Positions 7,413 through 14,537 of a DNA stretch of 15,837 nucleotides are shown one piece after another. The stretch is taken from contig JAHDCM010000021.1 of NCBI GenBank assembly GCA_020629895.1, positions 1 through 15,837 of the forward strand, written 5' to 3'. The notes below the pieces were generated by a model. The model saw only the letters and a list, made by a program, of their open reading frames with translations, had not been told where the DNA came from and searched no databases. This DNA is from Bacteroidota bacterium (GTDB lineage Bacteria > Bacteroidota > Bacteroidia > Chitinophagales > UBA2359). Made by a program: the position numbers and the translations under genes. The stretch's first letter is position 1. Every line of letters starts with the position of its first letter.

Positions 7413-7780
7413 AAGCTTGTGCTAGTAGTGGTTAAAATTCGTTACATTATTTTATATAGTACATTTAGTATTTCAAATAGAAGGGGAGAGGAAATGATTA
7501 ATTGAAGCAGAGGGCATCGACAATTATAGGACAATAACTTCCCTAATGTATGGCTTACTTAAACATTTATTAACTTAATGTATCATAAGTACAGAGCCTG
7601 TTAACAACTCAATGACTAAGAAAAGCCGCTAACTATTCTTTCCACTTTACTAATACATGAAGAATGTAACGAGACTAACAAAGTAAGTGGTTCTTTTCGC
7701 AACTATTTAGAATTATCTTACGTTAACTCAAAAGTAATAAGAAGGCATAATTATCTTTTTATCATCTAAAGACTATCATC

Positions 7781-10402
7781 TTGTTTGCTGCATATAAAAT
7801 CAAAGATCTAAAGGTTTACGGTTCAAACGAATGGCTGGCTAACAGCAAGAAAAAGTACCGTCAAGTATTCGATAGAAAAGAAGTCTCTTTTATCTATGTC
7901 GAATTATCCTTTTATAATAAACTCTTCGATGAAAGAGATTGGACGGTGCATGTAAGTCTTAGAGCTTATGGACTACCTGAAAATGGTGGTACACGGAAAG
8001 AACTCTGTAATCTGGAAGTAGATAAACTCGTGAGTAAAGAGGTTAATACCTGCTATATTCACCAAGCTTGGGGAAATAAGAAACCAGGCTTTTACTGGAA
8101 ACCAGGAGCCTATGAATGGGAAGCCTATATAGATGGAAAACTAGTCGCTACCGAAAAATTCTTCATTGAAAGTGTCGGACTAGTTACCGAAGATAATAAT
8201 CCCTACTTTGCGGTAAAGTCACTCAAATTATACGAGGGGCCTAACACGAATGTCATAGAAGCTGACCGAAAGTATTACAAAGCATTTGATGCCGCAGAGA
8301 CAAGATATGCCTTTGTAGAATTTACCTTCCAAAACTTAGTAAAAGACAAACCGTGGAATTGTGAGTTGTGCTTTATGTTTTACAATGACGCACACCAACT
8401 CAAAGGCAAAACCGTAGAACTCATTGAAATACAACCCACCAATGACGATATTATTACCGTCACATCTGGATGGGGCTCCAATGACTATGGTAGCTGGTTC
8501 CCCGACAAATATACCCTAGAGGTCGTTTTCATGGATAATCTGGTATCAGTACTCCCTTTTGAAGTAGGTGATACTTTTGAAGAAGGAATGAGCGAAGCTT
8601 ATATTCCTGGCACAGGAGCCAAGATTATCCCTGCTGGAATTAGTGAACCACAAGATTTTGAATCAGTCATCAAAGAACTTGATGACCTAATCGGGCTTAC
8701 CTCTATCAAAAAACGAGTTAAAGAATACGCCGAATATCTCAAATTCTTGAAAATTCGAGTCGAAAAAGGATACGAACAACAACAAAATATTAGCTTACAT
8801 ACCGTTTTTGCAGGAAACCCTGGTACAGGTAAAACCACCGTTGCCAAAATGCTAGGTAAAATTTATAAGCAAATGGGGCTAGTATCAAAAGGACACGTAC
8901 ATGAAGTAGATCGTGCTGATTTAGTTGGTGAGTATATCGGACAAACTGCTCCTAAAGTAAAAGAGGCAATCAAACAAGCTAGAGGCGGTATTCTATTTAT
9001 TGATGAAGCATATAGTTTAGCACGTGCCAAAGACGATTCGAAAGATTTTGGACGAGAAGTGATCGAAATTCTGATCAAAGAAATGTCAGATGGCAAGGGC
9101 GATTTAGCAGTCATCGTAGCAGGATACCCACAAGAAATGCGTACTTTCATGGATACCAATCCTGGATTGAAATCGCGCTTTACACAGTGGTTCGACTTTC
9201 CCGATTACCTCCCACAAGAATTAGCCGACATCGCTGAATATACCACTTCGAAGCAAAATATTATTCTTAGCCCACAAAGCAAAGCTTATTTATACGAGAA
9301 AATTGTGGAAGCTTATCGTACCCGTGATCGTTTCTTCGGAAATGCACGTTATGTCAATAATCTCATCAATCAGTCCAAAATCAATCTGGGCTTACGAGTA
9401 ATGAAAAACGAAAACCCACGCGGACTAAGCCAAGAAGAACTATCTACCATTGTTGTCGAGGACATCGAACAAATCTTTAAAGCAAAAGAAAAACAATTGC
9501 CAGATATTCCTATTGATGAGGCAATGTTCGATGAGGCAATGAAAGAACTGAATACCTTAATCGGATTAGAAGGGGTGAAAAATGAAATTGGTGAGCTTGT
9601 CAAACTAGTGCGTTTCTATAAAGAAATGAATAAAGATGTACTGAATAAATTCTCCTTGCACTCTGTATTTGTCGGAAATCCTGGTACAGGTAAAACTACT
9701 GTTGCACGTATTATCGCTAAGATATTCAAAGCATTAGGCGTGCTAGAACGTGGACATTTAGTAGAATGTGATCGACAAAGCTTAGTGGCAGGCTATGTGG
9801 GACAAACAGCCATCAAAACAGCCAAAAAGATTGATGAAGCCATTGGTGGAGTCCTTTTTATTGACGAAGCTTATGCGCTATCGCAGGCTGGGCCTAATGA
9901 TTTTGGGCGTGAGGCTATCGAAACCCTCATCAAACGAATGGAAGACCAAAAAGGACAATTTTCAGTAGTTGTTGCGGGTTATCCACAAAATATGAAGCAA
10001 TTCATTGAGTCCAATCCAGGACTTAAATCTCGTTTTGACCGCTTCCTCGAATTCGAAGATTTTGAAGTAAAAGATATGCTCGAAATTCTTGACTTTAGCC
10101 TCAAGAAAGAGCAACTCAAAATTACAAAAGAAGCCCGTGCGCATCTGGAGCGTTACTTCAATTACCTATACGAAACCAAAGATGATTACTTTGGTAATGC
10201 AAGAGTCGTCGTAAAAGCAGTGGAAGAGGTCGTCAAAAACCAACATCTCCGTTTAGCGTCTATTCCGCCAGCCAAACGTACCAAACAAGTACTTCGCACC
10301 ATCGAACTTAGTGATGTAGAGGAATATAACAAGCGTAAAGCGGTACTAGGGGCTCGTAAAAAGGTTGGTTTCCGCAGTACTGGCAGCCCAGGAGCTTCAT
10401 AA
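7781..10402 (+). CDS. Double CbbX/SpoVK-type AAA+ ATPase with duplicated N-terminal beta-rich domain
   Basis: 873 residues, no signal peptide or membrane helix, so cytoplasmic. Two related domains of about 125 residues come first (about 4-133 and 141-264). Both carry Y-x-x-(V/A)-F-(D) then a Y/F-V-E-(L/F)-(S/T)-F strand, and both end with W-G...G-x-W-x-P/K-x-x-Y-x-x-E (QAWGNKKPGFYWKPGAY and SGWGSNDYGSWFPDKY); I do not recognise the family. Two AAA+ modules follow. AAA1 has Walker A GNPGTGKTT (345-353), Walker B ILFIDEA (404-410), VAGYP (446-450), NPGLKSRF with the arginine finger (460-467) and GNAR (520-523). AAA2 has the same at 632-640, 691-697, 731-735, 745-752 and 805-808. Both sites look intact. 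CbbX acts as a rubisco activase and EccA/SpoVK relatives remodel other proteins; the client here is unknown. TTG at 7781 is the only plausible start (next in-frame Met is near residue 199). It stands alone, closed by a strong terminator. Confidence 0.9.
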   Translation: MFAAYKIKDLKVYGSNEWLANSKKKYRQVFDRKEVSFIYVELSFYNKLFDERDWTVHVSLRAYGLPENGGTRKELCNLEVDKLVSKEVNTCYIHQAWGNKKPGFYWKPGAYEWEAYIDGKLVATEKFFIESVGLVTEDNNPYFAVKSLKLYEGPNTNVIEADRKYYKAFDAAETRYAFVEFTFQNLVKDKPWNCELCFMFYNDAHQLKGKTVELIEIQPTNDDIITVTSGWGSNDYGSWFPDKYTLEVVFMDNLVSVLPFEVGDTFEEGMSEAYIPGTGAKIIPAGISEPQDFESVIKELDDLIGLTSIKKRVKEYAEYLKFLKIRVEKGYEQQQNISLHTVFAGNPGTGKTTVAKMLGKIYKQMGLVSKGHVHEVDRADLVGEYIGQTAPKVKEAIKQARGGILFIDEAYSLARAKDDSKDFGREVIEILIKEMSDGKGDLAVIVAGYPQEMRTFMDTNPGLKSRFTQWFDFPDYLPQELADIAEYTTSKQNIILSPQSKAYLYEKIVEAYRTRDRFFGNARYVNNLINQSKINLGLRVMKNENPRGLSQEELSTIVVEDIEQIFKAKEKQLPDIPIDEAMFDEAMKELNTLIGLEGVKNEIGELVKLVRFYKEMNKDVLNKFSLHSVFVGNPGTGKTTVARIIAKIFKALGVLERGHLVECDRQSLVAGYVGQTAIKTAKKIDEAIGGVLFIDEAYALSQAGPNDFGREAIETLIKRMEDQKGQFSVVVAGYPQNMKQFIESNPGLKSRFDRFLEFEDFEVKDMLEILDFSLKKEQLKITKEARAHLERYFNYLYETKDDYFGNARVVVKAVEEVVKNQHLRLASIPPAKRTKQVLRTIELSDVEEYNKRKAVLGARKKVGFRSTGSPGAS

Positions 10403-10427
10403 ATAGAAATGAACCAATGCTAAAGCG

Positions 10428-10460
10428 GGTGGTTGTCTCTTATAGATGACCACCTTTTTT
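10428..10460 (+). terminator. Intrinsic terminator of the AAA+ gene
   Basis: GGTGGTTGTC (10428-10437) pairs with GATGACCACC (10445-10454) as a 10-base stem with two G.U pairs and a 7-base loop, followed directly by six T (10455-10460). It lies 26 bases after the stop codon and isolates the AAA+ gene from the downstream genes. Confidence 0.85.
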
Positions 10461-10505
10461 AGTATAAACCAATTCCCATTTTTTATTGTTAAATTTGTAT
10501 TATTA

Positions 10506-10751
10506 GGGCGTGTCCCCAACTGCCTCATCAAAACATAACAAGTTTTATAGGGGCAATGTCTTGTGCTTGCCCCTCAACAACAAATCTGGCATGTTTTGAT
10601 GAGGCAATTGGGGTCGGGCTATCCGTTTGTAGTTGCCTCCTAGAAAAAGGGTTCGGCTAAAGTCCTAGCAGTGTCTTCCTTCGTCAGCCCTGCTAGTCCA
10701 AGCCTCACTACTTTTCTACTTCGGCAAGCTACCACTACTATCCCTCACGCA
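10506..10751. repeat. Structured dispersed repeat, copy 2
   Basis: 246-base relative of copy 1 (2488-2691), same orientation on the plus strand. It opens with GGGCGT, then a 23-position arm (10514-10536 with 10591-10613) that is fully paired except for one C.A. The arm encloses an inner hairpin GGGGCAA/TTGCCCC (10550-10556 with 10567-10573). The core follows: GGTCGGGCTATCC (10612-10624), TTGTAGTTG (10627-10635), stem CTAGCAG/CTGCTAG (10665-10671 with 10690-10696), GTGTCTTCCTTCGTCAGCCC (10671-10690, identical to copy 1), CAAGCTACC (10725-10733), TACTATCCCT (10736-10745) and ACGCA. The arm sequence is unrelated to that of copy 1. An exact TAnnTTTG box (10490-10497) sits just before it, without a -33 partner. 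Confidence 0.85.
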
Positions 10752-10812
10752 AATCAGTTGTTGAGTGATGCTGGCATTACCTTCAATCACACAGCCACGC
10801 AAAAAATCAATC

Positions 10813-11109
10813 ATGGGAGCTATCATCAAATTTCTAATAATCTTTTTGGTCGTGTATTATCTCGGCAAATTCATTTTTCGTATCGTTCTGCCCGTATTTG
10901 CGATTAGTCGGCAAATTAAACAACAACGAGATATGTTTATGCAACAACAGCAAAATGCAAATAACAGTCACTCCAATTACACAGGGCAGTCACAAGAAGG
11001 AATCAACTATACACAAGATTTTGGACAAGCTCCTTCCAATAATCCACAAATTTCCAAACGACGTTTTGATGACGAGGAATATATTGATTTTGAAGAGGTA
11101 AAAGAATAA
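10813..11109 (+). CDS. DUF4834 family small membrane protein
   Basis: 98 residues from the ATG at 10813; the frame extends to 10765 but the extra residues do not fit the family. An N-terminal membrane helix (about 4-29, GAIIKFLIIFLVVYYLGKFI then RIVLPVF) is followed by a Gln/Asn-rich linker (QQQQNANNSHSN, about 57-68) and an acidic C-terminal motif EEYIDFEEVKE. This pattern of helix, low-complexity middle and terminal Y-(V/I)-D-(F/Y)-E-E is typical of DUF4834, a family I know mainly from Bacteroidota. Function is unknown. It ends 9 bases before the TlpA-like gene, so the two are probably one operon. Its promoter would have to lie in or just after repeat copy 2. Confidence 0.75.
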   Translation: MGAIIKFLIIFLVVYYLGKFIFRIVLPVFAISRQIKQQRDMFMQQQQNANNSHSNYTGQSQEGINYTQDFGQAPSNNPQISKRRFDDEEYIDFEEVKE

Positions 11110-11118
11110 CTTGAAAAC

Positions 11119-11601
11119 ATGTATCAACAAATAACAACTTGGTTAGTCTTTGCTTTATTAGGAGTGAGTTTACTAGCCTTACCAGCCTGTAATCGCAATT
11201 CAATCAATATCCAAAAACTAAATCTAACAGATTTAGAAGGAAATAAAGTAGCACTGAGCAATTATAAAGGAAAAAGGGTTGTACTCAATTTTTGGGCAAG
11301 TTGGTGTGGGCAATGTATTATGGATAAAAAGTGGATGGATAAAGCCCAAAAGGAATTAGAAGGGGAAGATATTGTTTTCCTAGCCGTTTCAGAAGAAGAT
11401 ATTCCTGTTATTAAGCGGTTTAAAGAAAGACGAAACTACGACTTTACCTATCTGAAAATTCACCAAAATATTAAAACACTCGGTATCTTTTATATCCCAC
11501 ATACCTTTATCCTCAATAAGGAGGGCGAGCTTGTGTTTAGTCATAATGGGGTACTACAATGGAATCAACCAGATTATCTCAGTATTTTAAAGGGAGAGTA
11601 G
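11119..11601 (+). CDS. TlpA-like thioredoxin-fold lipoprotein
   Basis: 160 residues. An N-terminal hydrophobic segment (7-22) ends in LPAC, a lipobox-like site with Cys24, so it is probably a periplasm-facing lipoprotein; Pro at -2 is not ideal. The thioredoxin fold follows with the active site WCGQC (62-66; redox cysteines 63 and 66; Gln replaces the more usual Pro) and a cis-Pro loop IPHT (Pro127). The LTDLEGNKVALSNYKGK segment (35-52) is the standard TlpA/AhpC-TSA entry. Family members reduce disulfides in periplasmic proteins, for example during cytochrome c maturation. It follows DUF4834 by 9 bases. The exact partner is unknown. Confidence 0.88.
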   Translation: MYQQITTWLVFALLGVSLLALPACNRNSINIQKLNLTDLEGNKVALSNYKGKRVVLNFWASWCGQCIMDKKWMDKAQKELEGEDIVFLAVSEEDIPVIKRFKERRNYDFTYLKIHQNIKTLGIFYIPHTFILNKEGELVFSHNGVLQWNQPDYLSILKGE

Positions 11602-11610
11602 AGGTGTTAT

Positions 11611-11645
11611 GTACTATTGTTCCGCACAAAAGCATTGTGCTGTAC
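11611..11645. terminator. Hairpin between the thioredoxin and glycosyltransferase genes
   Basis: GCACAA (11624-11629) pairs with TTGTGC (11635-11640), with an outer GTAC (11611-11614) and GTAC (11642-11645) able to pair. There is no T run, only TATAAAAAC downstream, so termination is uncertain. It may be an attenuating hairpin or processing site. Confidence 0.3.
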
Positions 11646-11679
11646 TGTATAAAAACAATAATTGATTTTAATAAGGGCT

Positions 11680-12837
11680 ATGCTTAGTTTCTACATATTT
11701 ATGGGGCTACTGCTGGCCTTTTTTTATGCCTGTTTGATAATTACCTATATCGTGGGCTGGCATCGTCTAAAAGAATGGAAACGCACTCCTGATTTTGTGG
11801 GCAGCACCAGCATCTGTGTATTAATTCCTGCTCGCGATGAAGCGATGTTTATAGAAGCCTGTGTGCATGCTGTTGCTAATCAACAATATCCCAAAGAACT
11901 ACTAGAAATTATCGTAATTGATGACCACTCGACCGATAGTACGCCCGACTTAGTGGAGGCATTACAAAAGCGGTATCCCTACCTAAAGTTACTACGTTTA
12001 GAGAAACTCCTACCCGCACATATCCGTCTGAATGCCTATAAAAAGAAAGCGATAGAATTAGCCATTGAACGTACTGAACAAACACTAATTGTGACAACAG
12101 ATGCCGACTGCGTAATGGAACCAAATTGGTTAAGTACCTTAGCCAGTTATTATGAAGCCAATGAACATACCCAATTAATGGCGGCTCCTGTCTGTTTTGT
12201 GGGCGAACAAACCTTTTTTCAGCGATTTCAAACCCTCGACTTTTTTGGGATGATTATTTCTACGGGGGCTTCTATTCGTTTGAAATTGGGAAGTATGTGT
12301 AATGGAGCCAACCTAGCATATACACGTGAGGCTTTTTATGCAGTAGGTGGTTTCAAAGGAATTGACGATATTGCATCAGGAGATGACATGTTACTGATGG
12401 CGAAAATCGCCCAAAAATATCCTAATGGAACTCATTTTGTGAAATCGTTAGGAGCAACTGTGTACACTTACCCCCAAGAAACAATAGGAGATTTTGCCAA
12501 TCAACGTTTGCGTTGGGCATCTAAATCAACAAAGTATGAAGATCAACGCATTACTTGGGCTTTAGGAGCCGTTTTTCTATTTAATTTGAGTTTACCCATC
12601 TCTTTAATAGGTGGATTATGTGGAGCTAGTTCACTTCTTCTCTTGTTTGCTATCCAGTTTCTAGTAAAATGCGTAGTGGATTTCCTATATTTGGGCAGCG
12701 GTTGCCATTTTTTCCAACGAAAAGAACTAATGTATTTATTTTTACCTTGTCAGCCTGTACATATCTTGTACATTTTAATTATCGGTTGGTGGGGTAACTT
12801 TGGATCATTTAGTTGGAAAGGAAGACAAGTGAAATGA
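11680..12837 (+). CDS. Family 2 membrane glycosyltransferase
   Basis: 385 residues from the ATG at 11680; a TTG at 11662 would add six residues. An N-terminal membrane helix (about 2-25) anchors a GT-A catalytic domain with VLIPARDEA (47-55), the nucleotide-binding DDHSTDST (81-88), the metal-binding DADC (141-144), GDD (234-236) as the likely catalytic acid region, and QRLRW (275-279), the Q-x-x-R-W motif of processive and related enzymes. Two to three hydrophobic segments follow (about 292-345 and 355-375), and the protein ends in FGSFSWKGRQVK. Such enzymes transfer sugars from nucleotide donors to lipid or polysaccharide acceptors at the inner membrane. The donor and acceptor cannot be told. 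Confidence 0.9.
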   Translation: MLSFYIFMGLLLAFFYACLIITYIVGWHRLKEWKRTPDFVGSTSICVLIPARDEAMFIEACVHAVANQQYPKELLEIIVIDDHSTDSTPDLVEALQKRYPYLKLLRLEKLLPAHIRLNAYKKKAIELAIERTEQTLIVTTDADCVMEPNWLSTLASYYEANEHTQLMAAPVCFVGEQTFFQRFQTLDFFGMIISTGASIRLKLGSMCNGANLAYTREAFYAVGGFKGIDDIASGDDMLLMAKIAQKYPNGTHFVKSLGATVYTYPQETIGDFANQRLRWASKSTKYEDQRITWALGAVFLFNLSLPISLIGGLCGASSLLLLFAIQFLVKCVVDFLYLGSGCHFFQRKELMYLFLPCQPVHILYILIIGWWGNFGSFSWKGRQVK

Positions 12838-12923
12838 TTTTTTTAGAATTTAGGTAGTACTCATAAAGACGTTGTACACAACCTTGTAATGATGGATACC
12901 AATACACACTGACGATACACAAT

Positions 12924-14417
12924 ATGAGCCAAAAGAAGACCCAATATATTTCTCCAAATAAAAAAGCCCTTCAGCGATTAATGCGAAATAAACCAGCAGT
13001 TGTTGGTATGATTGTGCTTGCTTTGGCTGTATTCATTGCTATTTTCGCATATCCTATTTCGCCCGATTCCACGCCCAATGCAAACGATCAAGTGCTTGAA
13101 ATTGCGACGGAACCAATGGGTTTTGCAAAGGATATGATCTTGGTGCGTAAAAATCAACAAGTGCCTCGTTGTGGTATGATGAATATGATTTTATGTGGGC
13201 AGGAAAATCGCTATAAAATGATTCCTGTAAATAGTGTAGAGGTAGTAGGAGATAAATTAGCCTATCAATTATATACTGGTAAAGGCAATACTCCACAGGC
13301 TGACACTATTGCTTTGGTCGATATTGTATATCCTCTCTCTACAACTACCCCTCAATTATCAGGTCAACAAATTAGTTTTACAGACCTTGACGGAAAACAA
13401 CAGACAACAAGTATTGAAACTTTACAACAAACTGTTTTAAAAGAGCATATTGTACAGAAAAAATATTGGTTAGGAACCGATAAATTTGGACGAGATAATT
13501 TGAGCCGCCTGATTTTAGGAGTGCGAATTTCACTTTCTGTTGGTTTGGTCGCTGTTTTAATCTCCTTACTCATTGGCGTAACACTAGGAGCATTATCCGG
13601 TTATTTTCGTAACGACGGATTAGTTATTTCGCCTTTATCTATTCTAGCAGTTATTTTAGGTTTCATTATATTTGGCTTCTTATTTAAGTTTTTAGCCCCT
13701 TTAGTACCAAGTTTAGGAATGGCAGATGAGGGGAGTTGTAGTTGTACGATGTGGTTTGTAAAGATGTTAGGTAATTTGTTGATTAACATTATTGCCTTTA
13801 TGCTCTTTTTAGGGCTATTATTTGGAATTATTAGCGGAATTAATGGCGCCTTGATGAAAGTAGCTGGCGGTTTCTTTAAACGAAAAGTGGCCATTCCAGT
13901 AGATGATATGGTGATGTGGGTGATTAATGTATTTTGGGCGATCCCATTATTGCTAATGGTTTTTGCGCTTGTCTTATCATTAGGACGGCAATTTTGGCAA
14001 ATTTTCTTGGCGGTAGGCTTAACAATGTGGGTCGAGTTAGCGCGTATTGTAAGAGGGCAGTTTTTAAGTTTACGAGAAATGGAATATGTGGAAGCTGCTC
14101 AGAGTTTAGGGTACGGACACTTTAGAACCGTAGTGCGCCATATTTTACCCAATGCGGTTGGCCCAATTGTGGTTATTACGGCTGCTAATTTTGCAACAGC
14201 CATTATCATCGAAGCAGGCTTGAGTTTCTTAGGAATTGGTGTACAGCCTCCGATGCCTTCATGGGGAACCATGTTGAAAGAATATTACGGATATATAGGA
14301 ACGAGTAAGGCTTTCTTAGCTTTGATACCAGGTATTGCTATTTTGGTTTTAGTACTTGCCTTTAATTTGATTGGAAATGGCTTGCGAGATGCGTTAGATG
14401 TGAAAACAAGAACCTAG
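12924..14417 (+). CDS. ABC transporter permease, OppC/DppC type, with two large insertions
   Basis: 497 residues against about 300 for typical OppC/DppC. Helix 1 is at about 26-43. An outside region of about 135 extra residues follows (45-180), then the family motif WLGTDKFGRDNLSRLI (182-197) and helix 2 (203-227). A second insertion (about 229-325) adds two hydrophobic helices (237-262 and 281-305) and a SCSC pair (271-274) before the conserved DDMVMWVINVFWAIPLLLM segment (327-345). The cytoplasmic EAA loop that docks to the ATPase is intact (EYVEAAQSLGYG, 387-398, and ILPNAVGPI near 407-415). It is one subunit of a peptide, nickel or other solute importer. No partner permease, ATPase or binding protein is in the window. 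It ends with two in-frame stops, TAG TGA. Confidence 0.88.
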   Translation: MSQKKTQYISPNKKALQRLMRNKPAVVGMIVLALAVFIAIFAYPISPDSTPNANDQVLEIATEPMGFAKDMILVRKNQQVPRCGMMNMILCGQENRYKMIPVNSVEVVGDKLAYQLYTGKGNTPQADTIALVDIVYPLSTTTPQLSGQQISFTDLDGKQQTTSIETLQQTVLKEHIVQKKYWLGTDKFGRDNLSRLILGVRISLSVGLVAVLISLLIGVTLGALSGYFRNDGLVISPLSILAVILGFIIFGFLFKFLAPLVPSLGMADEGSCSCTMWFVKMLGNLLINIIAFMLFLGLLFGIISGINGALMKVAGGFFKRKVAIPVDDMVMWVINVFWAIPLLLMVFALVLSLGRQFWQIFLAVGLTMWVELARIVRGQFLSLREMEYVEAAQSLGYGHFRTVVRHILPNAVGPIVVITAANFATAIIIEAGLSFLGIGVQPPMPSWGTMLKEYYGYIGTSKAFLALIPGIAILVLVLAFNLIGNGLRDALDVKTRT

Positions 14418-14438
14418 TGAACCTAGTTAAATGAAACA

Positions 14439-14465
14439 GGCGATGAAGCAGGATGCCTCATCGCC
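14439..14465. terminator. Hairpin between the permease and mscL
   Basis: GGCGATGA (14439-14446) pairs with TCATCGCC (14458-14465); inside it, GCA (14448-14450) pairs with TGC (14454-14456) around a GGA loop, with a single A.C mismatch (14447/14457). It lies 22 bases after the permease stop and 72 bases past the mscL stop. On the minus strand the mismatch becomes G.U and a weakly T-rich stretch (TGTTTCATTT) follows, so it fits mscL termination a little better; it may serve both genes. Confidence 0.5.
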
Positions 14466-14537
14466 AAAGTAAAATAAGAGGTAAGCCGATAGAAGAAAGT
14501 AGATGTATTGTTTATTGGGTTTATATCTTCTACTCTT

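Larger units (their letters stand above)
6978..7780. other. Long AT-rich divergent spacer without genes
   Basis: About 800 bases between apaG and the AAA+ gene. I see no credible ORF, tRNA or known RNA. It holds the palindrome, direct repeats, inverted repeat and promoter candidates listed separately, plus a 13-base direct repeat ATGAAGAATGTAA at 6994-7006 and 7657-7669. Additional weak -7-like boxes (TACATTTA near 7459, TATCTTTT near 7753) occur closer to the AAA+ start but lack a -33 partner. The length is unusual compared with the rest of the window. Confidence 0.6.

Noticed and set aside
8599..10144. Minus-strand ORFs of 60-98 codons within the AAA+ gene
   Set aside because: Antisense shadows; the plus-strand reading has complete AAA+ motifs throughout.
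10765..10812. Longer N terminus for the DUF4834 protein (MMLALPSITQPRKKSI...)
   Set aside because: The extra residues do not resemble the family, which begins with a short Met-Gly then membrane helix, matching the ATG at 10813.
12871..12882. GTTGT-AC-ACAAC inverted repeat upstream of the permease
   Set aside because: Only five bases per arm, in a short intergenic gap; expected by chance in a window this size.
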